A stretch of DNA of 64,000 nt, from NCBI RefSeq assembly GCF_029873635.1, contig NC_080427.1:71641348-71705347 (forward strand), in the 5' to 3' direction. The first letter of the stretch is position 1. Each line of letters opens with the position of its first letter. The position numbers and the translations under genes were made by a program. Of this stretch, positions 24,412-36,400 are shown piece by piece. The notes under the pieces are model-generated. The model saw nothing but the letters and a program-made list of their open reading frames with translations, was not told where the DNA came from and did not search any database. Origin of the DNA: Malania oleifera. Lineage: Eukaryota; Streptophyta; Magnoliopsida; Santalales; Ximeniaceae.

Positions 24412-25987
24412 TGGTAGGCTTGCTAAGGCTTGGGTCCTTAATTACCAAAGATAATATTTATAAAACCTAACTATCCCAAGTTCAGCAGAAAGTGGGTAAA
24501 TCGGGTATCGATCCATGGAGACTTAAAGCACAGTTATCAAACAACTTCCAAATTAGTTTACTATAACCTTGTTATGAAAAATAAGTAAAAGGTGATATTT
24601 TTCAATGGGTGAAATCTAACCAACTACTGGAAAGCAATTAAACAAAAGCAAGTAAATCTATATTAACTTTACTCCAACAAAGTTGTTTTTACACATGAGT
24701 ATATTTTAGGATGTTGTTCTGCTTACTCCAAGTTTAGTAAGTTTATTGTACTAAACTAATCGGAACCCAGCTAAACAATCCAAGGAGCCATTCGAGGGCA
24801 TAGAGTAGCATGGGTGCACCAGTTGTCCTGAGCACGGTTGGGAATTGGAGTATACTTTATCACAAAGATCATGAGAACCTCTATGGGATACTGTAGCCTA
24901 ATACGTGTACCTGACTGAAGCAATAGAGGTGCTAGTCTTCACTAAACATCATCACAATGTAAACCATAAATGAAAGTAGTAACGGAAAGTTGTTAATGAA
25001 AGCATGTAAAAAGATCATCCCTTTGAATTCATCACATCTGTAACTAACTTCAAGAAGTACAAAAGAAGATCGTGTAATGTACACAGGGAGCACATGAATG
25101 CCACCGGTTATTACAAGTCGTTTGACACTTCATACATGCACCGAAACAAGAATTGAAACTCTACTCTAACTAATCTACAATGGCTCTCAATGACATCTTA
25201 AGTTTGTCACTAACCTAAGAGAGACCAAGAGGAACCCGGAGCTTGTGTTCATAGCGAATACTTATAGGCTCTAGGGTTTACAAGGTTTCTTTTACAAGTT
25301 AGAAAAGTTTGCAGCAAATCTCGCACAGAAGATAGTCACTGTCGACCAAGTCGCCCCTTTATCATTCTTGTGTGCACCTTGGTCGAGACTCGTGGGAAGT
25401 CAGAGATTCGAATCTTCAATGTCTTTGACTTCGTCGTGCCTTAGGGTCTTGCTGGTCGAGCTGATGGTCGAAACTTACAGGATCTTAATCTTCAAGAAAT
25501 CTTAGGAATTCGACATGGTCACCCTTGAAGGTCTCTTAGTCGAACACTTCGTCGAGACTCTCGGTATTTTTGCTCTTAGTTCTATCTTAGCATCTCGATG
25601 TGATCGCTCTGGAGAGTCACTTGGTCGAGCACTTGGTCGAACCTTGCAACATTATGATCTCAGTCTGAACCTTCGAGTCCGTAGTGGCAGACTAAGTCGC
25701 CCTTATGTGTTGCTAGTCGCACCACATGGTCGAGCATCATCTTCTTGTCCATTTATGATCTGAAGCTTCCGGAGCTTGGCTAAGCATCTGAATTCAAGCT
25801 TTGAGTCTTCCAAATCTTCTTTGGCTTCTCGTAATGCCTAACTCCATGGTTTTAACCTGTTTTTCCTTAAAAGACGAATAAACCTTGCATAGCTCTGAAC
25901 AATGATAACTTTGGGTAAATACATAATAAAATGAGGATAAACAAATATAAATAAGGATCTAAAATCATGTATTTTAGGGACTCATCA
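24412..25987 (-). repeat. 5' LTR of element E
   Basis: The LTR is 1576 bp and aligns end to end with 14827-16405. Many differences are C/T or G/A changes. Confidence 0.9.
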
Positions 25988-27313
25988 GGTTTTCTCTGAA
26001 GGTTGTAAGCAGATTTTCAGGGACAGGTAAGGGGATTAGATTATGTCAGTTATTTTTTAAATATGAACCGAATGAACTGAAGTATATGGATACAGGAATA
26101 TTATGTATGATTTTTGAATGAATCGGGCATATAAAAATGAGGGTTTTGGTATTATATACCTATTTGGGGAAAACTAAAGTGAGTTGGGTAATTATCTTTT
26201 TTTTCTTATAAATCATATAATTTGAGTTAAATTAAATCCTAGAAATGATTATACCTTTATTTTTAGCAAGATATATTTTTCTCGGGAAATTTATTATATT
26301 ATGATATATCACTCAAATCATGTGGCATGAGAATGTTTATTATTGTTGCATAATTAAACCTGATGGTTTATATGGTATTGTACAATAAAAGATATGATTT
26401 TACACTGATCTCAGGAAACCTTAAGAATAATGTGGATTTATGATATGACATGTTTTATACAGATTCAAGAACATGACGGTTTATACGGATTTATGAAAAT
26501 GAGATGATGTTACTATTTTTACTACGTAAATTATATAGATGGTTTATGGACCCTAAGGGACTAGCTCTTATGGAAGCTCGGTATCGCAGCTAGTGAAAGT
26601 GTTAGTGCAGCCACACTGTAGTGGAAGTGTAGGCGGTAGACAATCGATTCAAATACTATTTCAAAGCATGTCATGTTGACCTAGTAGTGATCGGGCGGCT
26701 AGATTGTTAGGTCCAGTCTTCGGACCGCATAACCCAATCATGGGGGTTATTCATCATGATGTTTTATGATGACCCAATAAGGATGGTTCTTTATTCATCC
26801 ATGTAATTTATGAAAAATGAGCTATATTGAGTTGAAAGTATGTTATCAAGGAAAATGTATGTATTTTTTATAATGTAGGTGTGAGTACAGTTTTCAAATG
26901 CCATTTCACTTACAGTTAAATATATGAATGTATTTTATTCACACTAAAACTCATGTTAGCCGCACAATAATGATAATCTAATCCGTCTTACTGAGAAGTA
27001 TCTCACCCCAATATCCAACTCATATTTCAGGTCCTACAGTTAATCGAGCCTGGCGAGCTACGAGGCTGGGATTAGATTTTTTTTGCTGTTATTGTAAGTG
27101 CATGCGAGACACTAGTTTATTATGTTTTGTTTACTTTGAGATGTAATATATAACATGGATATACATGTGTAACTGGGATGATTTAGAACTCTAGTAACAT
27201 ATTTGAGGTTAAATTGTCTTTCGCTGCATGTTTTAAATATAGTTGTGGTATCATAAATATATATATGTATGGAATAATAGCATTCCGACCCCCACCAATT
27301 TCGGGGCGCTACA
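25988..27313 (+). repeat. 3' LTR of gypsy element C, second part
   Basis: The LTR resumes after element E with the duplicated GGTTT and ends TTCGGGGCGCTACA at 27313, so the reconstituted length is about 1.87 kb. No coding region is present. The next base is in the integrase of copia element G, so C was inserted in G. Confidence 0.85.
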
Positions 27314-28330
27314 GCCTCAACCCAGAAGTTCTTCGATAGCCATGTATTAAGCTTAAGACACCAAGCTCTTTCAATTAGAGTCTAGTTCATCGTTTCCGCC
27401 ACACCATTTTGCCGAGGTGTCCGATGAACAGTAAAGTGTCTCTTAATGCCCTGCTGCTCATAAAACTCCATAAATCGAGAATCAGCGTACTCGGTCCCAT
27501 TGTTCGACCTCAAGCATTTGATTCTCCTCCCCATCTGGTTTCCCACTTCAGCCTTCCAAATCCTGAACCTGGAAAACGTATCAAACTTGTGCCAGATGAA
27601 GTGTACCCAGACTTTCCGTGAGTAATCATCAACAAAACTCACATAATACACATGTCCACCCTTTGATGCAACTCTAACTGGGCCCTAAGCATCGGAATGC
27701 ACATAATCAAGAATACCTTTCATCATGTGTACAACTGATTTAAATTTTTCCCTGTTTTGCTTTCCAAGAACACAAATCCTACAAAAGTCTAGATGACATG
27801 ATTTTAAACCCTTCAAGAGTTTCCACTTGTGTAATTCTTTCATACCATGTTCCCTCATATGTCCAAGATGCATATGCCACAAGACGGTCTCATCAACATT
27901 CAGCATCTACGGCCGCAGCTCCACCTACAATAGTAGTTCCCTGCAATGTGTAGATATTCCCATCTAATTTTTGCCCTTTCATCACTGCCATATTTCCTTT
28001 CCATACCATAACTCCACTTTCGATCTTATAATTGAAACAATTACAATCCAAGATGTCAAATGATATCAAACTCTTTTTTAACTCCAATATATGTCTTACG
28101 TTACTCAAGGTTCTCATAGCACCATCAAGCATTTTTATCTTAACATTTCATATGCTAATGATCTTATAGGAAACATCATGACCTATAAGAACTGAACCTG
28201 AGTTCACTAACCTGTAAGTGTTGAACCACTCTTTGTTTGGAGTCATATGGAAAGAATATGCCGAGTCAAGTATCCAATAGTCTGTAAGGTTATCCGACCC
28301 TGATGAAACTGAAAGAACATCACCGTCGCA
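27314..28330 (-). pseudogene. pol: Tork-like copia protease and integrase of element G
   Basis: On the minus strand the order is: a protease site WILDSAYSFHM near 28240-28290 (the G of DSG/DTG replaced), the stretch ending GNMAVMKGQKLDGNIYTLQGTT (about 27930-28130), the GAG-pre-integrase domain LWHMHLGHMREHGMKELHK with CRICVLGKQNREKF (27685-27906), and the integrase core YYVSFVDDYSRKVWVHF ... NGTEYADSRFMEFYEQQGIKRHFTVHRTPRQNGVAE (27382-27651). It is cut at 27313 by element C; the reverse transcriptase must lie beyond the left window edge. Stops near 27400 and 28140 show decay. Confidence 0.92.
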
Positions 28331-29149
28331 TCAAATTGAACCTCCTTCTTGAACTACATTTTCTGATTTCAAAATCCCCTCATGATTTTCAGCATTTCCC
28401 TTTTTCCAATCCAGACACTCCAGTATCACATGCCCCTTTTTACTACATTTATAACACTGGATTTCTTTTTTCTTCTTGAATTGAGTGCGAGATTTCTAAC
28501 TTGACCCACTTTTGAACTTTCCTTTGCCACACTCATTGTTACCTTTGACCACAAGTCCTTCTCTTTCATCACATATTTTCAGTCTTTGATGAAAATTTAG
28601 TAAGACACTTGTTACCTCTTCTAGATCAAGAGTTTATTTTCCCCACATAAGGGCCGTGACTAGATTTTCATAGGTATGAGTTGATGGCAAGGAGTTTAGA
28701 AACATCAAAGTCTTATCATCTTCATCAAACTTAACATTAACTCTCATCAAATCATTTATGATTTGATTAAAGACATTGATATGTTGATCTAAATTTGATC
28801 CTTCAACCATCTTAAGCCAATAAAGACGTTGTTTAAGAAAAAATTTATTATTGAGTGATTTGGACATGTACCAGCTTTCTAACTTTTTTCATATAGTCGC
28901 TGGAGAATCCTTTTCCATCACACAATAGAGCATTTTGTCGATCAAACACAAGTGTATTGTAGAAGCGACCTTTGCTTGCAATTCTCCCCATGTTACCTCA
29001 TCCATTCCATTCAGTTAGACGCCAAGTAAAGCCTTTCTCATTCCTTATTGCAAAAGTATATCCTTAACTCTCCTCTACCATAAATCGAAATTTCTTGTTC
29101 CATCGAATTTGACAATGTCAAATCATGCGGAAGATGATCCCGATGTCAT
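28331..29149 (-). pseudogene. gag: Tork-like copia gag of element G
   Basis: The ATG is at 29149 (MTSGSSSAW). The UBN2 gag core includes LNNKFFLKQRLYWLKMVEGSNLDQHINVFNQIINDL and DDKTLMFLNSLPSTHTYENLVTAL (28634-28867). The CCHC knuckle CYKCSKKGHVILEC lies at 28415-28456. Several stops interrupt it. Confidence 0.9.
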
Positions 29150-29160
29150 GACAACAATCA

Positions 29161-29171
29161 CTCTGATACCA
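29161..29171 (-). other. Primer-binding site of element G
   Basis: The minus strand reads TGGTATCAGAG, tRNA-Met type, three bases from the LTR end. Confidence 0.85.
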
Positions 29172-29174
29172 ATT

Positions 29175-29765
29175 TGTTGTAAATAATAATCAGATAAAGG
29201 ATGCATAGCAGAATAAGTAAAACAACAAGAAGCAAATAAAACACAACTAGTAAATGAAAAACAACAAGAATCAACACGAGAATTAACATGGTTCGGCAAA
29301 GCCTACATCCATGGAAGCAATTGACACAATAATTTCACTAAGAAATATCAAAGTACACAATACACTTCCCAATGATCTCTCTCTTTTGTCAATACACGCC
29401 TAGAAGAACATAAATAAGACTCTCTCAGAAGTTTTCCTCCAAATTCCCAACCACCCCAACGTTCCAATTCAAAATTCAAATATTTTCTCATAGTCCAGAT
29501 GCACTCATTGACGAGAACAGGTTACTCGTCGACGAGCCAGAGAAGTAGACTCATCGACTAGTATGGCCGACTACTCGTCGATAACCCCATTTTTTCGCTT
29601 TCGGTATCTCAAAAACTCTGAACTTTTGGATCTCTCGATATCTACTCGTTGACGAGGACAGGGCACTCATCAACGAGTCTCTGCTGTGCAGCCCCCTTAT
29701 ATTTTTCTTCCTTCCTTTGTATATGAAACCTTAAGTATAAGTCACACCATAAACAATACAAAACA
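29175..29765 (-). repeat. 5' LTR of copia element G
   Basis: The left border TGTTGTAAATAATAATC is firm because it adjoins the primer site. The right border (AAAACA at 29765) is a guess, because the other LTR is outside the window. Length is about 590 bp, usual for Tork-type copia. Confidence 0.7.
29411..29679 (-). promoter_or_regulatory. U3 word array and TATA-like box, LTR G
   Basis: Six copies of a word like ACTCGTCGACGAGT (ACTCATTGACGAG, ACTCGTCGACGAG, ACTCATCGACTAG, ACTCGTCGATAA, ACTCGTTGACGAG, ACTCATCAACGAG) lie between 29503 and 29679. A weak TATA-like box (TTATTTA on the minus strand) lies at 29411-29417, on the gag side as expected. This is a copia element with the gypsy-style word. 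Confidence 0.65.
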
Positions 29766-30488
29766 TCCACCTAAATCATATGGTTCATTTGTTCCATGTG
29801 CCCCTTTTTTGGCAAGCTAATATGGTTCATTTGATACTTGCAAAAGCCGATGAGTAGTTGTCATTTTTGTGCTATTTTTTTTTTTTTTTCTACTTTTTCT
29901 TTTCTGTCATCCAATATTAACTATTGCCAAATACTTTTACGCGTACTCATGAACAAGAGTGTTTAAGTTCTGAACTATGATTTGCATGACTTTTGGCCAA
30001 AACTTAATATGTTTTTGTTTTGCAATTTATTCAAATCAACACAAATAAATTTAAATTTAAGAACCAAAATCCAAGCTCACAAACTCTCATAGAATGACCA
30101 AATTGCTTTTAGAAATGAAATAATTCAAAATATAAAGAAGCTGTCTAAACTGGGAGGCAGATCTACGCCAGGGAATTTAGACAGTTATTTTTCTTCCCCG
30201 AGAAACTAGAGCTGTAGTCTAGTCTCTGGGGATTTTTTGCAGATCACTTGGCTAATTTGGGTCATGAATCTGGTATTGGAGTGAAAATATAGGAATAATC
30301 TCTGAGATCTTCAAAATCTTGGATGGAAGTGGTCTTTTAGTTTTTCCGTCTTTTCTTTCCCTGTATCCAAAAAGAAAAAAGCTGAATTTATGCTATACTC
30401 AATGCTATAAATAAATTCAAACATTTTTTGCAGCACTATGCACATCTTTATTTTTGGTATGAAAATAAAAGGACGCATTTTATCGAAC
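29766..30488. other. Gene 3' flank and probable 3' UTR
   Basis: No coding sequence is seen. An AATAAA signal on the minus strand at 30447-30452 lies about 37 bases after the stop codon of the esterase gene and could be its poly(A) signal. A poly(T) run at about 29876-29889 and AT-rich DNA fill the rest. Confidence 0.5.
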
Positions 30489-33400
30489 CTAGTCCCACTG
30501 TGTCTTCCAGTGAAAGTTGATGTCCGAGACATTTACGGTAGTCTTACCATTGGGGCCAACTGGATGGTAGGGCGAATCTTCAGCAAATTCAGTTGGCAGT
30601 GACCTCCAGTGCAGACTTGGTACCCAGTCAGCTTCTTTGAGGACCTTCAGTATCTCCTCCACAACTATCTTGCTTCCCTCAGACGACAAATGGATCCCAT
30701 CCCTGGGGCAGCAATAGAGAAGCTGTTGTGTTAGCAGAGAAGTTTTACATTTTATCTAGAACAAAACAATTGTTTGAGCTCAATGACACTTGCATTATAG
30801 CAACTAAGTTAAAAATTGCAGTTAATTTGTAATCCAAAAGAAAATGGAAGCTAATTTCAACTCCACTTCTTTAATCCAAGCAAAACCCCCGCCCCCACCC
30901 CACCATCACAATGCACACACACACTTTTTTCCAGTTTTACTTGTGTTTTAACTTTTGAATAAATAATCATATTCTGGCCAGCAACTGATAATCCTCAAGC
31001 AGGCTCCAGATCAGATGAATCAAAAACTCTATGATCAATATGCCAATGAATCATGAAGATGGAAGCAAGCAAAATAGCTACAACATGAATATCCATGAGA
31101 AAATGCAAAGGTATGATACGCAATGGGAGGCATCCAATAGAAATTTCATTGGCATCCATATATTCCATAACAAATTATTAAGGGACAGCTTTGTGAACTT
31201 TGGGGTACCCAAATGATGTTGCATCAGTCATATCATTGTGTTTCAGTAATAAAATCTCTTCAAAACAAGAACTCCAGTTCAATCATAAATCAATTATTTG
31301 TAAATGCATATAATTTAATGATAATTGGCCTTTACCTCATCTCCAAAAAGTAAAAGATTATAGCAAATAATACCCAATATCCTTGATTTTTATTCTTAAT
31401 TTTTTTATACATGTGTTTTGCCCTCACCGAAAGCAGTGATTTACAAAAGCAAACTTACGTAAAGCAAGAAGTTAGCCAACCATCCCTTTTCTGAAATTCA
31501 GTGCAAAGATCAACAGCCTTCACGCCCATCTCCTGGCATAGAACTATACAAGCTTCTGAATATCTCTGGCAGGCCTCATTTGTGCGGCCCATATCATTGA
31601 ATTGACCCCTGGGGCAAGGAAAATGGTTCTATTTTAGATTTAAAAAGCAATAGGATCCAAAACACAACAACAACAAAACAATAAGGTCAGTGCACCAGAA
31701 TTTGCGGATCTGTGCCTCATTGACAGGAGGAGTACTAAGAAAGATAATGCGGGTCTTCTCTGACAGGCTCTAATAAACAAATAGTCAATAGTTTGAAATC
31801 CATCAAGCATATTTTGCTCAATAGAGCAAGACAAAGCAGATACAATTTTTTTTTTTTTTTTTTAAATCAGTATACAGGAATATTCTCCAGCACTAAGACA
31901 ACATGCACAACATAAAAATTACCTTCAAATGCAGAGCAATTTTCCTCATATTTTCAATGTATTCCGGAAGGGGCACATGAGGGCCTAGGCCACTTGGATG
32001 CGGCTTCATTGAATCATTGCCACCAAAATACACTATCACTAATGAAGGCTGTACTGCGGCATCCTGAGTTGAAGGTCAGAAAAACACGATTCCAACCTCA
32101 GACTTGAACAGACATAGGAATGAGTAATCCAGCTAAAAATCGCATAAAAAAGTGAAAAATATGACTTTTCCTGATGATATAAATAAACTCTCAGAAAATA
32201 AATTATCAATAAAACATAAACATTTCAAGAACGTCTGAAATAGTTCCAATGTCTTCTACCAATAATGAACAAACTTGCAGCCACTTAATTAAGGAAGCAG
32301 TGCCCAAGAAACCCACTCACAAATAAATTATTTGGAGATGCATCTCCTACATAATATACAGTGATCTGAAAAGGCAGGAACATTTCTTCAATGGCAGTAT
32401 GATGTTAGCAACCAAATTACAATACCTTCGGAAAAACTTGGTCTAGAACTTCGAGTGCACGCCTTGAATTCCATCCAGCATATCCTCGCAACAATATATC
32501 TGCCTATATATGCCCAAATGCAAGCCAAAAATAAGTTTAACTAGAAAAAATAGAGCTCTTAGAACAAAGTCATGGGACCTAGAAACAAGGTTGGTGCTTG
32601 TATGGTAAACATATAAGTTGAAGAAACTAAGAGGATGACTAACAAATGAAAATATAAAAATTAGAAACAGGAAGATTTAAAACACTAGCCTTCGGCCTGG
32701 CCCATAACAACCATTTCTTAATAAACTATGATTTCTAATGTATAAATTCTTGAAAAGGGAGGTAATTGACATTCAAGAAACCTAAGGAAATGTCAATGAT
32801 AATATCAGGCTCCTCTGCTTTTGATGCTCACTTGAAAAGAAAAAAAAAAAAAAAAAAAGAAGGTTAAGTAAAACCTTTTAAGAACACGATTGATGAAAAA
32901 GCAGGGAAGAAATACAACAACAACAACAAAACCAAGTCTAAGTCCCACTAGGTAACAACAACAACAAAACCAAGCCTTAGTCCCACTAGGTGGGGTCAGC
33001 TATATGAAAAAGCAGGGAAGAAATAAGCCTGGAAAAACAAAAAACCTTGAAGAAGAAAAATGTCGCTTCCTTTGCTAGAAAGGATGACAAAATAGCTTAC
33101 AAAAGAATATAGATGAAGAAAACCAGAAATGCAGTACACCATAGTTGTCAAATCGAGATTTGAGTCGTGAATCGAAATTCCAATTTTGGGAATCAAGAAT
33201 CAAATCGAATCGTAAGATTCAGTTCAAATTTTCAAAATCAATTCTAAATGATAAGTGTACATTGATGTACAAACAAGTAAAATAGATACATTTAAATTTC
33301 TCCAATATAAAAATCATATTTCATGTGTATGCTTTTCCTAAGCAAATGAAAAGTAAGGGCATGAGTCCAGAAATATTAATAAAAAAACGAACTTGCTGTT

Positions 33401-36400
33401 TGAGGGAAAGAAATCAAGGAAAAAATAGTAAAAAACTGAACTTTTGATGTTTATCAACAATTAAAAAAATATTTTATGCACATGGTTTCTCGATTTAAAA
33501 TAAAAAACAATTAAATTAAAAAATGATAATAATTGAACAACCTAATTAAAGAACCCTGTTTTGTATTTTAACAACAAAACAAGACATGAGTATTGCCTTA
33601 GCAGAGTGTTCTGCCCTGTCTTCTCAATAGCACAAAACTATACTCCTCCAAGAGTGAAGAATGGTTTTGTGAAGACAATATAAGACCTAAAGTTCTACTT
33701 TCTCCTTTTTTTAGCACAAAAAGGCACAGATAAGGAACAGAAGGTAATTGTTTAAAAATAAAAGAAAAAAGAAAAAGAAATGAAGTTTTGTATTAGTTGT
33801 ATCTATCAGGGTATGCTAGGCCTAGAATCTTGTGAATCGATAGATTCAGATCAATTCATCAGATTCGCAAGGTGAATCGATAGATTCAGAAATGATTTAG
33901 TTGTTTTTAGATTCAGTAGTAAAATTTGAATTGATTTGGTCTAGAATTGATACAGATTGTATAAATTGAACCGTGAATGGTAAGATTCTAACAACTATGC
34001 AGTACACCAACAAAGCTGTATATGTATTAAAAGGAAAGATCTCAGAAATTAAAATGGAAGAGGAAATCATTGGTCTTATTTCTGAATTTTTTACTGATTC
34101 CCAAAAATACGAGCCCTATAGATATTTATGGCTTAGTGATTTTCACCTTTATGAATTATTATTTTATCTATTTATCCAAAGATAATAGATACTTATAATG
34201 AGTACATAATAATATTACAAAAACATTATTCTTATATTATAAGAACAATTAATCGACCTTTGGGTGATTCTTGATGTCTTATAATAATTTTATATCATTC
34301 TAGCATCAAACATATGAGTACTTTACTTAATGATTTAGTCATTTTGGTGATTAAAATCAAAATACTTTACGCTACTCACAATATTTTTGGATGAAATGAA
34401 AAGCTGATGTGCTAGCTGCATCAAATAGGATTAAATGGTTGGCAGAAAAGTTGCTTTCTACAGCATTGTTCTTGGCAAATATATAAAATGAACTTTGTAA
34501 GTGCAGGGAGTAAATTTAAACTTCACAAACACTATCATTGCCCCATGATACCCGAAAAGTAAACCAACAAGGAGTTATGCAACTTATGTTAGTCCAATGA
34601 AGATCTAGTGGTCCAACCAATGAATAAAGGTTGCATTTGTGAAATTTTGATAGAATTGTTCAAGACATTGAGCAGGGATTGCCAAAATAAATTAATTTGT
34701 GGCAGCAGAAAATGTCATGCTTGCAAACACTGCAGAACTAACTATATGTCCAAGTGCGGTGTACATTTACTTAGGAGAGACCTTCCAAATTCCAACCACT
34801 GGTATGAGACATACGAGTTATTAGGTTTCAATTCCCTTGTATATTTCTCACAGCATGCTCATGAAGCACATTGAAATGCATCAACTCAAGGAACAATACA
34901 GCAGTCATTCAGCAAATGAAGAAACCCATTATCAACTAGGTGACCACTCTCCAAAGCATACAAACCATAATAATATTATTACACTGATGTAATGGAATGC
35001 TGTGGGAATAAAATAGATATAATATGAGGATTAAAAAAAGGTACAGATTATAACAATGTGAATGTAAACATTATTTCAACTAACATCGAATCATATGCAA
35101 GTAGGCGTTCTTTGTCTGTTACAAGTAACAAACCAAATGTTTGAATGGCACAAACATTTGCGTGTCCATTTTCCTTGGAACTCAAGTTTTTTTTATTATA
35201 AACCACTAGTTTTGTTCAATGTTTAATCCATCCTCACCCTATTTCATTTTACAAAACAAATATAATATTATGGTACAACAATTGATTGGTTCATGAGCCC
35301 ACTGAACAGAATGATGAGTATCATAAATGGAAATCCACCTAGGCTGAAAAAATAAAATTTCCTTTATGGCTTTTTATTGTCACTATAGTAGTCACTCTAT
35401 GTAGCGTCTCTCTAGGATCATTTGATTATTTTCTTAGAACATGTTAAAGCTTTATATACATTGTTAGCCCACAAAGCTAATAGCTTAAGCATTTAGGTGA
35501 AGTGGTAATCTAACATGGTGTTAGCGGTGTTTACCAGGAGGTCTTAGGTTCTAGCCTCATTGCCCCCGTTTATTGTGTGGTCGGAGACTATCAAGATAAC
35601 AATATCAATCACAAAGTGTAGTATCAAAGATCTTAAGCACAGAAGCAAATATCTCAAAAATGTTTTTCTCAAAAATCAACCACAAGAGATATTTGGATTT
35701 AGTTTGTCATAAATGTTTTTCACAAACAAACACAATACAAGCTCTTGAGTTTTGCAACAATAATGCAAGACTCACAAGCCCTGGAGAGTTTTGATCCTGT
35801 AATAATTCTTATTTTTTTAATAATAAGCCCACTTTCAAGTTTCCACTAAACTTATTTCAAAAATAAAAATATGATTACCATTTCGATTATCCAGTAAATT
35901 TTGTCCTTTTCATTTTTTATATTAGAAAATAAACGGGTACCCAAACCATTTGACCTAATGAAATGCACGAACTCCCTATAAAGGGCAATCATATCCTACA
36001 AAATCATTATTAAAAGCTGCCATGATGGAACAATTCCCCCATTAATTTAGCTTATTAGGTGGTTTTTGTCCTTCCTTTCTTTTTCCTTTTATAGTTTTAA
36101 CATTGTCCGCACTGCACTCATGTTTGTTTCCTATAGGAATATTAATTAAATCTTTTGTAATCAATTAGTCTTAATTATTATATTGTTATCAAAATATAGA
36201 CTAAAGCTGGTGCGCAAGGAAGTCATAACAATAAAGATAAATGAGGAACCCACAACAAGAAAAAGCCAAAACGCTATCAAATCACATTGAAATGACACGC
36301 CTAGCAGTTGGAACCTTCCCAAAAACAAAACCAAAAAATCAAAACAAGCACAATAAATAATATCAAAACAATTGATAGACTCCAAACTTGAAAACCCATT

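Larger units (their letters stand above)
14827..25987 (-). mobile_element. Athila-like gypsy element E (gag-pro only)
   Basis: This is a complete insertion with LTRs 14827-16405 and 24412-25987 and target duplication GGTTT at 14822-14826 and 25988-25992, inside the 3' LTR of element C. It is read on the minus strand. The primer site is TGATGCCGTTGCCAGG, like the tRNA-Asp-type site of Athila elements, and the polypurine tract GTTAGGGGTTG lies beside the left LTR. Gag and protease-like coding is present but no reverse transcriptase or integrase could be found. A solo LTR (F) is nested at 17052-19096. The LTRs differ by several percent by eye. Confidence 0.88.

Noticed and set aside
27409..27621. 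Plus-strand open frame over copia integrase of G
   Set aside because: It is antisense to the integrase, whose motifs are unmistakable.
34608..34874. Cysteine-rich 88-codon plus-strand frame in intron 1
   Set aside because: Cysteine and histidine spacing matches no zinc-binding family I know, and it lies antisense inside an intron.
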